A stretch of 64,000 bases of DNA, from contig JAIYDN010000112.1 of NCBI GenBank assembly GCA_027487485.1, positions 124,001-188,000 on the forward strand, given 5' to 3'. Positions 7,207 through 14,566 of the stretch are shown piece by piece; the first letter of the stretch is position 1; each line of letters begins with the position of its first letter. This DNA comes from Planctomycetaceae bacterium. Lineage in GTDB: Bacteria > Planctomycetota > Planctomycetia > Pirellulales > Pirellulaceae. Below the pieces are notes generated by a model. It was not told the origin of the DNA, made no database searches, and saw nothing but the letters and a program-made list of their open reading frames with translations. The translations under genes and the position numbers were made by a program.

Positions 7207-8066
7207 TAAGTTGCGCCAGCTTGTTGCAGCCTTTCCATAACCCTTTTCCATCCCAAGCACTTCGCGAGAGCGTAAGGCGTCATGCCATTCGCTGCGGGCG
7301 CTCTTGCGTCCGCACCATGCTTCAGGCAGACATCTACTCCATCGAAAGAACCGGCAAGCGACAACTGGTGCAGAAAACTATAGCCGCGGTCGTCCGTTTG
7401 CTGAACCATTTTTGGATCTTTGGTCAATGTTTGCTCAAGCGACTCGCGCATGTTCACCGACATCGGGTGCTCGCAACCGGCTACTTTCGCATAGTCTTGC
7501 GGAGTCGATTTTGAACCGCCAAAAACTGAAAACAACCCCTTTTTCTTCAACGGCGGGTCACCGATGTATTCGGGCGGAACTAAAGGAACGACGCCAACTT
7601 CACCGAAGTCAAATCCCCAGGCCTTATCGTGCTGCGAGCGTTCACCTTTCGACATCCTCGATCGCATCAAATCAACTGTGAATCCACCATAGACATTCCC
7701 TGCAATGACGTACATCCAATCACTCAATTGTTTACCAACGATAGTAACACGATCTCCTTCATGGAAGGACCTCAGGGAATGAGGGGAATTGATCAACGTC
7801 CCGTGGATTTGCTTACCGTCGAACTCCACATCCAAAAGCCACATATGCTCGACTTCGAGGCCGCCAGGGTTCTTAGCCTGAATCTCCGGTGGATCGGATA
7901 AAGACACCTTCAATGCAGCCAATTCAAGCCCAGGGACGATTCGACGATGTTCCCACGCCATCTCTCGCCAAAAATACTTAAATGTCTGTCGGGCTTTTGC
8001 AGCCGCCTGTTCCATTTCCGTATCGTCAGCAGGGGATTTGAAAATGGGGCTTTTGGATTCTGTCAT
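7206..8066 (-). CDS. DUF2314 protein with C-terminal ankyrin repeats
   Basis: About 286 aa from MTESKSPIFKSP; the 23-residue ORF-track extension has no support. Residues about 20-150 fit DUF2314: TFKYFWREMAWEHRRI, HMWLLDVEFDGKQIHGTL, GDRVTIVGKQLSDWMYV, GNVYGGFTVDLMRSR. The C-terminal part has ankyrin-like repeats (DDRGYSFLHQLSLAGSFDGV, LKHGADARAPAANGMTPYAL). DUF2314 proteins are frequent in accessory loci and as possible immunity proteins; ankyrin repeats mediate protein binding. At 286 codons this is the longest cassette gene in the array. Confidence 0.75.
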   Translation of the reverse strand: MTESKSPIFKSPADDTEMEQAAAKARQTFKYFWREMAWEHRRIVPGLELAALKVSLSDPPEIQAKNPGGLEVEHMWLLDVEFDGKQIHGTLINSPHSLRSFHEGDRVTIVGKQLSDWMYVIAGNVYGGFTVDLMRSRMSKGERSQHDKAWGFDFGEVGVVPLVPPEYIGDPPLKKKGLFSVFGGSKSTPQDYAKVAGCEHPMSVNMRESLEQTLTKDPKMVQQTDDRGYSFLHQLSLAGSFDGVDVCLKHGADARAPAANGMTPYALAKCLGWKRVMERLQQAGAT

Positions 8067-8162
8067 AGTGATGCCTGGATCAAGTTGTAGACTGAATGAA
8101 TAGAGTCGTTTGCCTTGTACGATTTGAACGAACAATACTTACGCTATGAATCGTCAAGAAAA

Positions 8163-8252
8163 GGCGAACGGTCGCGATAACCGATGTCGCGGAAAAAAAC
8201 GATTCCTTCACGAAGCGACCGCCCCGCGACTTCGGCCCATCATTTGGTTACT
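8163..8252 (-). repeat. attC-like site 7
   Basis: Strong internal symmetry, GGTCGCGATAACCGATGTCGCGG against CGACCGCCCCGCGACTTCGG, with coding-strand ends GTAACCAAATGATGG and CCGTTCGCC. Confidence 0.68.
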
Positions 8253-8328
8253 TGCTGCTCTTCCTGTTCATATTGCACACTCGGATTCCGTCCTCATGTC
8301 TCATCTCGCGAATAGGTTGTAATTTCTT

Positions 8329-8628
8329 TTAGCTAACTTTGCAAGCAATCCATCCAACAAGACCGCCGATCATTCCGCAAAAAGGACCTCCAAATATCAT
8401 GATTACGAGAGACCCAAACGCACCCATTCCGCAAGCACCGACGCCAGGAGGCAGCGACGCAACATAAACGGATTCGCGATAGAGACCGTATGCACCAAGT
8501 ATTACCGGAACCGTAGCAGCAACGATGAAACCGGTCAGTACCCAACGGAAGGTCGAACGCCGAACCATCGAAGCTGTGTTCAGTTGGCCCTGTACTTCAG
8601 AAGTTGCATATGGATTGAGATTGTTCAT
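8329..8628 (-). CDS. Small membrane protein with MNNLNPYA N-terminus
   Basis: About 99 aa, started at MNNLNPYATSEVQGQ because this N-P-Y-A opening is a recurrent planctomycete beginning; the ORF-track extension reaches into the attC-like site. Two hydrophobic helices follow (WVLTGFIVAATVPVILGAYGL and GMGAFGSLVIMIFGGPFCGMIGGLVGWIACKV). A short cytosolic head and two TM segments suggest a small integral membrane protein; function unknown. Confidence 0.6.
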   Translation of the reverse strand: MNNLNPYATSEVQGQLNTASMVRRSTFRWVLTGFIVAATVPVILGAYGLYRESVYVASLPPGVGACGMGAFGSLVIMIFGGPFCGMIGGLVGWIACKVS

Positions 8629-8645
8629 TTCGCGAGCCTTGAAGC

Positions 8646-8750
8646 AAACAACGGTGGCGTTCACCGCGGCCACCACCAAAAAACTAGGATTTCAAAACCC
8701 GCGTGATCGACTGCTCCGGCTCACCGCTTGAGTGCAATCGTTGGTTCGTT
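8646..8750 (-). repeat. attC-like site 8
   Basis: Coding strand from CAACGAACCAACGATTGC to CCACCGTTGTTTGC. The core contains AAAAAACTAGGATTTCAAAA, related to the loop of subfamily A (AAAAAACTATGATTCAAA). Confidence 0.65.
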
Positions 8751-8754
8751 GCTT

Positions 8755-9183
8755 TCAGTTATTCGTCGCCTTTGCGACAAACCATTCGAAGCTGGATGAC
8801 AGCGAATGTTGACCTTGCTGGTCGTAAACGTCCACGTGAACCGACAGCAGGCACCGCCCTTTGGCAGCTAGCTCGGCAAGTGGTTCATCTAGTACCGTCA
8901 GAGAGCTATTGATTTTAGCTACTACTCTGCCATTGGCGGGCTTCCTGAACTTGGCCTCGACGCGCCGTACAACGGGAACAATTCCTGTTTCGTTCGCAAG
9001 AGCATTGAGAAGAAACTCTCCTGAACACGCTTCGGCTAACGCAAGTTGCGCACCTGCGTGCACAGTGCCAATGTGGTTAAGAAACTGCCCGCCAGATGGT
9101 AGTTCAAGTAACCCATCGCCCGTCGACGACTTTTGAATGCCAATGTGGCGATTGAAAGGTAATACCGTCACTGATTCAATCAT
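8755..9183 (-). CDS. Hotdog-fold thioesterase (PaaI/DUF4442-like)
   Basis: About 142 aa from MIESVTVLPFNRHIGIQ; the 28 residues added in the ORF track are not family-like. The motif FLNHIGTVHAGAQLALAEACSG matches the hotdog thioesterase core, with the conserved His-Gly region before the central helix. Members hydrolyse acyl-CoA thioesters or act as acyl-binding proteins; substrate not deducible. The stop TAA lies a few bases before attC-like site 8, consistent with a cassette. An enzyme cargo like this differs from the many membrane proteins around it. Confidence 0.72.
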   Translation of the reverse strand: MIESVTVLPFNRHIGIQKSSTGDGLLELPSGGQFLNHIGTVHAGAQLALAEACSGEFLLNALANETGIVPVVRRVEAKFRKPANGRVVAKINSSLTVLDEPLAELAAKGRCLLSVHVDVYDQQGQHSLSSSFEWFVAKATNN

Positions 9184-9784
9184 CGAGGGCCATTCCTGGG
9201 TGTTGGAGCTAGAGCAACGAACGACTGGGGTCAGATGGCGTGAGTAAGTTGCAAATACAATGGCCAAAAACGGTCGACCGAACGCTCATCTGCATCCCTT
9301 TGATAATCTATCTACGGCTCGCATCTAGCTTGGTTCGAACTCGAGTTGGCCGTTTTCTGTGGTCAGCACATAGAATTGTAACAACGCATGATGATACGAA
9401 CTGAAACGTCGCTTCGCAACAGTTGGCCGAAATCTGGATTTGATCCTGAAGGGATCGCATGTGGTAGCCGGGGGTTTGACCGCTAGGGCACACCCCCGGC
9501 CTCGTTCGCATGCGTTGTTTTCGATCCCGGAGGAGATCGCAGATTGCGTCTGCTGACCGCTGTGATCCCTTCAGGATCAAAAATATAGCCTGCGACAATA
9601 TCCGGGTGGCTCGCTTCGCTCAACCCCCGGCTACCTTCTATCTCCCCTACCGGGGCAATCAGGCAATGATGAGTGACAACGAGGTTGTCAATCTTTTGAA
9701 TAATGCTTGGAGCGAGTGATCGATCGAGGACCCATCGATTGGACTGTTCGCAATCGTTCCGTCGAAACAAATAACGCTCGACCC
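9184..9784. other. Gene-free stretch around a REP-like element
   Basis: No convincing gene. The ORFs at 9308-9598, 9483-9860 and 9510-9719 translate a palindromic repeat (9442-9655) and low-coding sequence on both strands. It may be a cassette that lost its gene after repeat insertion. Confidence 0.55.
9442..9655. repeat. Nested palindromic REP/MITE-like element
   Basis: GATCCTGAAGGGATC (9442) pairs with GATCCCTTCAGGATC (9564), and GGTAGCCGGGGG (9463) pairs with CCCCCGGCTACC (9624); a CTACCGGGGC motif closes it. Elements with this type of sequence are common between genes in planctomycetes (my recollection). It interrupts the cassette array. Confidence 0.7.
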
Positions 9785-9874
9785 AACGAACATTTCGATT
9801 CACCCAGCTGCGGGATGAATCTTTGATTTGCCAATGCAACTGATCGCTGCTTGGGTGCAACGGTTGGTTCGTCC
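9785..9874 (-). repeat. attC-like site 9
   Basis: Coding-strand ends GGGACGAACCAACCG and AAATGTTCGTTGGG. Palindromic ends are clear; the middle is less GC-rich than in neighbouring sites. Confidence 0.6.
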
Positions 9875-9890
9875 CGTATTCGAGATTCGT

Positions 9891-10319
9891 CTAATCACCA
9901 GCGTCATTGGAGGTACGACTCCAGAATTTCCACCAAGGCGATTCTCCGGACGCCTTGGATTTGTCTTTAGCGAGTTTCGTTTGCGAAGATGATAACGTAA
10001 CGATTGGCAGGGACATCTGTGATAATAATGCATCGCATCGTTGGGCGATGTCGGGTTGTAGATTAACGCCGAGAATCGAGGAGTGGTTGATTGAGACGTA
10101 CCGAATGAATGCCCAAAAGCAGAGTTCAGGGTCATCTGACTCTCGATGAATTGCCGCAACAACCTTCCCAAAGTCTTCTAGCGATTCTTTGGTCATGTTG
10201 TGGTCGCTGAAGGCAATATCGAGATTCATGTCACCAGTAGACGGAACTTCGCACTTTGGGCACGGGCATATTGCACCGAATTTGACCTCGCCACAGTTGA
10301 AACAAAGTGCCCATGTCAT
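9891..10319 (-). CDS. Zinc-ribbon protein of unknown function
   Basis: A 142-aa protein with an N-terminal four-cysteine zinc ribbon (CFNCGEVKFGAICPCPKC) and then a helical domain (DIAFSDHNMTKESLEDFGKVV) with a basic tail ending near WWKFWSRTSND. The combination appears in short uncharacterised bacterial proteins; I cannot name the family. The metal site is seen; any nucleic-acid or protein binding is inference. It sits between attC-like sites 9 and 10 with its stop about 15 nt from R''. Confidence 0.68.
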   Translation of the reverse strand: MTWALCFNCGEVKFGAICPCPKCEVPSTGDMNLDIAFSDHNMTKESLEDFGKVVAAIHRESDDPELCFWAFIRYVSINHSSILGVNLQPDIAQRCDALLSQMSLPIVTLSSSQTKLAKDKSKASGESPWWKFWSRTSNDAGD

Positions 10320-10343
10320 GTTGCGGATGTGGGGTAAAAGGAA

Positions 10344-10433
10344 CGAACGCCCGGGCTCACCGCGGCCCGCGAAGTAAAAGTTTCCATTTCAAAGCCAGCC
10401 GACCGCGGGCTCCGGTGCAACGCGTGGTTCACC
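10344..10433 (-). repeat. attC-like site 10 (subfamily C)
   Basis: Coding-strand ends GGTGAACCACGCGTTG and GGGCGTTCGTTCC. The stem GCCCGGGCTCACCGCGGCCCGCG resembles the site at 15866 (CATCACCGCGGTCGCGG). Confidence 0.66.
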
Positions 10434-10437
10434 AGCC

Positions 10438-10902
10438 TTACTGTCCTTTTGACTTTCGTACAAGATACGCCAGGACCATGTTATTTGCATTCCACCCGCC
10501 TTCAATCTTGCGTCCGCTTCTCATCCGAACGCATTCGAAAGATGGATTGTCATGCTCTTCTTCTGTTAAGTCAACACTGGCTGGCACAAAGTCAAAATCG
10601 ATTTCGACGTACTCCTGAAGGTTCGCGTAGGTTCCAATTCCACTATACTCTCGGTCACCCATGAACTCCGCGATGTCGTCCCATTTGGTTGGCCATTTCC
10701 CCTCATTACGCTCCATGTAGTTGGTGAGGACTTCTGCAGCACCCATCGACTTATAGTGTTCGGTGGAGTGCTCCGTGACATAATTGGCAACTTGCAAGAG
10801 TGCGAGATACGCGACGACCGCAATCAACAATATTCCAGTAAAGAGCGTCCAGGGACCGATCGCATTTTTGGTCTGAAGGTCGAAATCTTCCATTTGATTC
10901 AT
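10438..10902 (-). CDS. Membrane-anchored protein of unknown function
   Basis: A 154-aa protein (MNQMEDFDLQTKNAIG) with one TM helix near residues 18-40 (WTLFTGILLIAVVAYLALLQVA). An acidic soluble domain contains ALVVL-free helices and the segment RNEGKWPTKWDDIAEFM. A 'KWPxxWDDI'-type segment after a TM helix recalls pseudopilin-like planctomycete proteins, but there is no prepilin cleavage site. The second Met (MEDFDL) is an alternative start. Cassette context on both sides. Confidence 0.58.
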   Translation of the reverse strand: MNQMEDFDLQTKNAIGPWTLFTGILLIAVVAYLALLQVANYVTEHSTEHYKSMGAAEVLTNYMERNEGKWPTKWDDIAEFMGDREYSGIGTYANLQEYVEIDFDFVPASVDLTEEEHDNPSFECVRMRSGRKIEGGWNANNMVLAYLVRKSKGQ

Positions 10903-10925
10903 TCGATTTAGAACGCCTTAGCATG

Positions 10926-11014
10926 GCGAACGCCGCGATCACGCAGTCGCCGCCAAAAAACACTCATTCAAATGCACGGCCGTCCGGCGACTTGCGTGCA
11001 TCGCTTGGTTCGGA
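10926..11014 (-). repeat. attC-like site 11 (subfamily A)
   Basis: Shares GCGATCACGCAGTCGCCGCC, the AAAAAAC loop and CCGGCGACTTGCGTGCATCG with sites at 13360 and 13929. Ends are GCGAAC and GTTCGG. Confidence 0.72.
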
Positions 11015-11018
11015 GGTG

Positions 11019-11240
11019 CTACAGTTTGGGTCGGATGAGCCGCCCCCAGCTGACGTATGCAACGACAAACGCCACGGCACCGGCTGCAATTCTGACTGCG
11101 ATCATGGGCCAGAAGCCCAGGGAGTCACCCGCCGCTTCCTTGATCCCGTCCATGACGGCCATACTGATGGCAATGCAGATTGCGAATGCGATCCAGTCTC
11201 GTCTAGCCCATTCGGCAAATGGTTCTGATTCTCCCGCCAT
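11019..11240 (-). CDS. Small two-TM membrane protein
   Basis: About 73 aa from MAGESEPFAEWARRDW; a start 12 codons upstream (MNLDVLRQEKLL) is possible but would overlap attC-like site 12. Two hydrophobic segments are separated by a short charged loop (WIAFAICIAISMAVMDGIKE and IAVRIAAGAVAFVVAYVSW). The stop is five bases from the left core of attC-like site 11. Family not recognised. Confidence 0.55.
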   Translation of the reverse strand: MAGESEPFAEWARRDWIAFAICIAISMAVMDGIKEAAGDSLGFWPMIAVRIAAGAVAFVVAYVSWGRLIRPKL

Positions 11241-11258
11241 CAATAACTTCTCCTGTCG

Positions 11259-11347
11259 AAGAACGTCCAAATTCATCGAGGGCGTACAGGAGACTCAACG
11301 CAAGTCAAACGGCTGGCCGAGCACTTCGATGCAATTCTTTGTTCATT
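11259..11347 (-). repeat. attC-like site 12 (subfamily B-related)
   Basis: Keeps the subfamily B centre GACTCAACGCAAGTCAAACG, with diverged outer stems; coding-strand ends TGAACAAAGAATTGC and GGACGTTCTTC. Confidence 0.58.
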
Positions 11348-11356
11348 GTCTTCAAA

Positions 11357-11812
11357 TCAGTTTGTTTGTGAAGCCCGAAACTTTGTAACGTATTCTAGTA
11401 CCGTAAGGATAGCACAAATAGAGCCCAGACACCAACCGAGCCCAACATAGCCCTTACCCATGTAACATGGCCAAAGTGGTAAAAGAATTGATGCTATGAT
11501 TGCAATCGACATTAGATCTATTTGCCAATTTGCAAACGTCGCAATGCCATAGCTCTTTACCACCAAGATCGCCGATAATGCGATGGACAGTGCGATTGGA
11601 AGCCAAAGATTCACATCGAATCCATAGCAGTCGATTGCGGCATCATACCCATGTGCGTCAGAAACACGTCGATTGCTCGACGCGACGGCTTCACTCAATT
11701 CAGTGTAAACATGCAGCCATGTCATTGGTATGGATATAACGCCAATGACAACCAATAGAATCTGATTTCCCAGTTGTGACTTATTGATGGAACTACGTCT
11801 CCATTGAAACAA
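11357..11812 (-). CDS. Four-TM-type membrane protein, intact paralogue of 3491-3804
   Basis: The first about 48 codons of the ORF-track protein are a translation of attC-like site 13, so the true start lies at or after 11812 (TTG) or at an internal ATG at 11725; the start is uncertain. The protein has hydrophobic segments at NQILLVVIGVISIPMTW, LWLPIALSIALSAILVV, LMSIAIIASILLPLW and CLGSICAILTVLEY. Its C-terminal third matches the frameshifted gene at 3491-3804. Function unknown; probably integral in the cytoplasmic membrane. Confidence 0.55.
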   Translation of the reverse strand: MFQWRRSSINKSQLGNQILLVVIGVISIPMTWLHVYTELSEAVASSNRRVSDAHGYDAAIDCYGFDVNLWLPIALSIALSAILVVKSYGIATFANWQIDLMSIAIIASILLPLWPCYMGKGYVGLGWCLGSICAILTVLEYVTKFRASQTN

Positions 11813-11909
11813 CGAAAGATTGAAATCACCCGGGGTGAGTAAAAAACAGGGGCAACGACCAAAATCGGACGATCGAGCCCTCGGTTGCATGCCATAGAGA
11901 TGTTCGTTC
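11808..11909 (-). repeat. attC-like site 13 (subfamily D)
   Basis: Shares GACGATCAAGCCC/CGATCGAGCCCT and a TGCATGCCAT motif with the site at 12745. Coding-strand ends ACGAACATCTC and TCGTTGTTTC. It accounts for the apparent N-terminus of the ORF at 11357-11956. Confidence 0.6.
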
Positions 11910-11977
11910 TTGATTGTACGCGACCTTTGCGGCAAGTCAAGAATAGTATTAAGCACGTTGCTAAACGTTCGAGCTCC

Positions 11978-12532
11978 CTATTCCAATCGAAGTTCATTAA
12001 GAAATGACTGAAAGCTATCTGCAACAAAATACACCCAGTCGCCTGGCGAATACTCTTCCTGATCAAACTCGAAGTCTTCCGTTGCGCCTTCAACAGAGAA
12101 GCTGAAAATCCGGCCCTTGTCCGTTTCTCTCGTACTGAAACAAACCAAGGTTCGATCATTTGCCACACCAATTGGTCTTAGCCATGCAGGAGCCGAAACG
12201 TAAGGCTCATGATCTTGTGAATAATACTTCTCGTAAGTATACGGCTCTAGGTAAGAGATTTTGTATATGTGGGACTTGCAGGAGAAAACGGCAATAAGCG
12301 TTCGCGTGCCTGGCTTGCTCTTTCGGCTTCCATTCTCGGCAATCTCCCAGAAATCAAAGCAGACACCTGCAGGCAACCACCCCCCATCATGGAACTTGTA
12401 GAACTCTTTCAGATCTTTCGGAAATTCACTGTCAATCGCAGAAACACTTCTTTCGATCTCCTCCGAGCTAGGAGGTTGATGCGTAAAAATAGCCTTCAAG
12501 TCATCACGAAGTCGAAACATTTTTTCTTCCAT
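11978..12532 (-). CDS. SMI1/KNR4 family protein (immunity-type)
   Basis: A 184-aa protein with SMI1/KNR4 hallmarks: an N-terminal helix, IERSVSAIDSEFPKDLKEFYKFHDGG (the 'FP.d...FY..hdGG' core), CFDFWEIAEN, then beta strands and a final FVADSFQSFLNELRLE. SMI1/KNR4 proteins are a well-known bacterial immunity superfamily against nuclease and other polymorphic toxins. No toxin is next to it, so an orphan or 'bank' immunity role is inference. A start at the second Met (MFRLRDD) is possible. Confidence 0.8.
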   Translation of the reverse strand: MEEKMFRLRDDLKAIFTHQPPSSEEIERSVSAIDSEFPKDLKEFYKFHDGGWLPAGVCFDFWEIAENGSRKSKPGTRTLIAVFSCKSHIYKISYLEPYTYEKYYSQDHEPYVSAPAWLRPIGVANDRTLVCFSTRETDKGRIFSFSVEGATEDFEFDQEEYSPGDWVYFVADSFQSFLNELRLE

Positions 12533-12556
12533 TGTTTCGTTCCAAAAGCGGCCTAC

Positions 12557-12763
12557 TCAAGTCCCCATCGGCTTAGATTGCCCCAATCTAATTCCCTCTA
12601 GATCGTCACACATTTTTGAAGCCCATTCCTGATAGTGTATTGGATCACCACACCTTGAGCAACGTATGATCTGTTCACGTACTGGTAAAACAGAATCAAC
12701 GACAAGTGGGCGGCAACATCCAAAGGCCCCATGTTTGCTAGATGGACGAACGGCCGGCATCAC
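12557..12763 (-). CDS. Possible short cassette protein with paired cysteines
   Basis: A 68-aa ORF whose first codons overlap attC-like site 14, so the real start, if any, is further in. Two CC/CxxC pairs (FGCCRPL and IIRCSRCGDP) followed by HYQEWASKM suggest a small metal-binding fold. A competing 44-codon frame begins at MGPLDVAAHL on the same strand. Coding capacity is doubtful; listed because it fills a cassette slot. Confidence 0.3.
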   Translation of the reverse strand: MMPAVRPSSKHGAFGCCRPLVVDSVLPVREQIIRCSRCGDPIHYQEWASKMCDDLEGIRLGQSKPMGT

Positions 12764-12838
12764 CCCGGGCGAGTAGTAAACAAACGCACCAACCAGGACC
12801 CGACGATCAAGCCCTTGGTGTGCATGCCATTGTTATCG
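12745..12838 (-). repeat. attC-like site 14 (subfamily D)
   Basis: Coding strand GATAACAATGGCATGCACACC ... CCGGCCGTTCGTCC. The TAA of the left core is the stop codon of the LRR membrane-protein gene. The centre holds GAGTAGTAAACAAACG. Confidence 0.68.
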
Positions 12839-13381
12839 GAAATTGTGATCGTCCTTGATGAAAGTGTTCGGCATTTTCGCGCGCACGCGTGCCACACCAG
12901 AACGAGAGACAAGTGTATCAGAAAGGTCCAGAGTGTCCAGTTTCACTAAGGTAGCAAATTGTTCGATGGAGTCATCCGTAATCGAAGTTTTCGAAACATC
13001 GATGTGCAGCTTCCGTGCTCCACCGGAAATGCATTCTTCCCCGAGAGATACAATTTCAGGTACATGAAGGTCTGACGTTTTAGGATCATGACAAGAAATC
13101 ATAAAGTGATCTGAGGCATCTCTTCTGCCGTTGTGTACATCTCCATTAAAATTCTTCGCTTTCCTGTCAAGTTGCTTAATCCAATCTCGATGTGAAAGCT
13201 CGTACCATCCGAGCACAACAAGTGGCAAGCACATCATAAGTAATAGCGCACTGCATCCATACGCGGTCTGGAGATTGGATGCCTGCCGTTCACGATTGGA
13301 AGCGATATCAGGCTCAGGTTGTGGCGGAGCATACGGGCGATCATCCACGACTTTTCTCCGATAACGACGGCGATCACCCAT
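12833..13381 (-). CDS. Membrane-anchored leucine-rich-repeat protein
   Basis: A 182-aa protein with a basic N-terminus (MGDRRRYRRK), a single TM segment near residue 45 (CSALLLMMCLPLVVLGWYEL) and C-terminal LRR-like units (GARKLHIDVSKTSITDDSI, LVKLDTLDLSDTLVSRSGV). The stop TAA is part of the attC left core GATAACAA. The ATG at 13381 lies inside attC-like site 15, so the basic N-terminus is encoded by recombination-site DNA; a downstream GTG (VDDRPYAPP) is an alternative. LRR repeats suggest protein binding outside the membrane. Confidence 0.66.
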   Translation of the reverse strand: MGDRRRYRRKVVDDRPYAPPQPEPDIASNRERQASNLQTAYGCSALLLMMCLPLVVLGWYELSHRDWIKQLDRKAKNFNGDVHNGRRDASDHFMISCHDPKTSDLHVPEIVSLGEECISGGARKLHIDVSKTSITDDSIEQFATLVKLDTLDLSDTLVSRSGVARVRAKMPNTFIKDDHNFR

Positions 13382-13450
13382 GTCGCCGCCGAAAAACCAT
13401 GATTAAAATTTGCGGCTGACCGGCGACTTGGGTGCATCGCTTGGTTCGTC
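13360..13450 (-). repeat. attC-like site 15 (subfamily A)
   Basis: Subfamily A: GCGATCACCCATGTCGCCGCC with the AAAACCATGATTAAAATT loop. It contains both the stop of the GNAT gene (13403) and the annotated start of the LRR gene (13381), which lie only about 20 nt apart. Confidence 0.72.
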
Positions 13451-13915
13451 ATTGCGTTTGTGCACTTCTGATATGTCAGGCCACTGCAGCCAATACTCCG
13501 ACAATTCAACAGCACCGTGTTTTCGGTAAAACCCTCTGGCCCGAAGATTTTCTGGCTCGACATTTACACAAACACGAATGGAGTTGTTCTGGGTAAACCA
13601 TTCCGCCATGCTTATCAACAATTCTGACGCGACGGAACCGCCACGGTAGCCAGGATCAACGAGAATCCATTGCAGTTCCCCTTGGTATCCGAAGCGGGTC
13701 GTCAAATGGCCGGCAATGTAACCAAGTACTTTGTCGTTCTGAACAGCGATGAAGGCCATTCGTTGAGGGCATGCATGTTGTGGATGATGTTCGCGCGAAA
13801 GATACATCGTCATACGCTCTGCATTAGCGCCGCCCCCCCAACCGCTCTTGTCTCGCAATGAAGCCATCAAAGGAACATCAGTGAGCGTTGCCTCTCGAAT
13901 AAAGTAACTAGGCAT
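13403..13915 (-). CDS. GNAT-family N-acetyltransferase
   Basis: About 170 aa from MPSYFIREATLTDVPLMASL, chosen because GAGGAAAAA lies directly upstream, within 14 nt of the attC right core. The GNAT core is clear: FIAVQNDKVLGYIAG, GELQWILVDPGYRGGSVASELL (acetyl-CoA pyrophosphate loop) and ENLRARGFYRKHGAVEL. The substrate cannot be inferred. The last about 15 residues (DEPSDAPKSPVSRKF) are translated from the left half of attC-like site 15, so the C-terminus is recombination-site DNA. Cassette-borne GNATs are common in integrons. Confidence 0.82.
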   Translation of the reverse strand: MPSYFIREATLTDVPLMASLRDKSGWGGGANAERMTMYLSREHHPQHACPQRMAFIAVQNDKVLGYIAGHLTTRFGYQGELQWILVDPGYRGGSVASELLISMAEWFTQNNSIRVCVNVEPENLRARGFYRKHGAVELSEYWLQWPDISEVHKRNDEPSDAPKSPVSRKF

Positions 13916-13928
13916 TTTTTCCTCATCT

Positions 13929-14019
13929 GACGAACGCTGGCGATCACGCAATCGCCGCCAAAAAACTATGATTCAAATTCGCGGCCGACCGGCGACTTGC
14001 GTGCATCGCTTTGTTCGTG
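13929..14019 (-). repeat. attC-like site 16 (subfamily A, best example)
   Basis: Coding strand CACGAACAAAGCGATGCACG ... GATCGCCAGCGTTCGTC. Ends are fully complementary (ACGAAC/GTTCGT). The long stem has a spacer and the loop AAAAAACTATGATTC. AACAAAGCG and GCGTT match the conserved positions of known attC sites. Confidence 0.76.
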
Positions 14020-14032
14020 TGTTATTTGATTT

Positions 14033-14416
14033 TCAGGAGTCCTGAAAGCAATCGGCAAAGAAGTCGTCCAACGATTTATAAGTTTTAGCATAGGGGAAGT
14101 CTGGGCGTGTTTCAACATGCCACGTCAGGTGAACGAACGCAAAAGGTTCCGTTGGGTCATCCGTCAGGAAAAGTAGGTCGTCAGGATCGACAGTACTTTG
14201 TGCAATCGGAGTCGCTTTTCGACCTTTAAGCTTGTGTGATGCACACATCTCGCGATCTAGTTCATCAGCATAGGTGTTGGCTGCCAGCTGTTTAGTGACA
14301 AGACATTCCATGTAGCTGGCGCATTCGATCTCTGCAGATTCATGAGTTGGGTCAAATTCTTTCCAGCCCGGTGGCCACTGTATCGCATGGAGTTCAGGAG
14401 GCAAATCGGAACGCAT
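14033..14416 (-). CDS. Cassette-encoded soluble protein of unknown function
   Basis: About 127 aa from MRSDLPPELHAIQWPPGW; the upstream 10 codons would overlap attC-like site 17. No TM or signal peptide. The acidic C-terminal half (STVDPDDLLFLTDDPTEPFAFVHLTW, then SLDDFFADCFQDS) resembles small DUF-type proteins that pair with immunity functions, but I do not recognise the family. One cassette slot, flanked by attC-like sites on both sides. Confidence 0.58.
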   Translation of the reverse strand: MRSDLPPELHAIQWPPGWKEFDPTHESAEIECASYMECLVTKQLAANTYADELDREMCASHKLKGRKATPIAQSTVDPDDLLFLTDDPTEPFAFVHLTWHVETRPDFPYAKTYKSLDDFFADCFQDS

Positions 14417-14429
14417 AGTATTGATCACA

Positions 14430-14516
14430 CGAGAGCTTGAAATCACGCGGTTGCGGCCAAGTGACTGCCCATCAGGAAACGCGTAATCCGCAACTCGCGT
14501 GCATTTCTTTGTTCTT
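14430..14516 (-). repeat. attC-like site 17 (right core degenerate)
   Basis: The stem ATCACGCGGTTGCGGCC pairs with CGTAATCCGCAACTCGCGTG and the left core is GAACAAAG. The expected right-core GTT is not visible (GAGAGCTT region), suggesting a mutated or inactive site. Confidence 0.55.
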
Positions 14517-14566
14517 CGGAATTTTGCACAAGGACATTCGAACGGTGTCGAATTTTTTTTCGCAAC

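Noticed and set aside
9308-9860. Two minus ORFs in the 9.3-9.9 kb gap
   Set aside because: They translate the REP-like palindrome; the frame changes with the repeat and no domain is visible.
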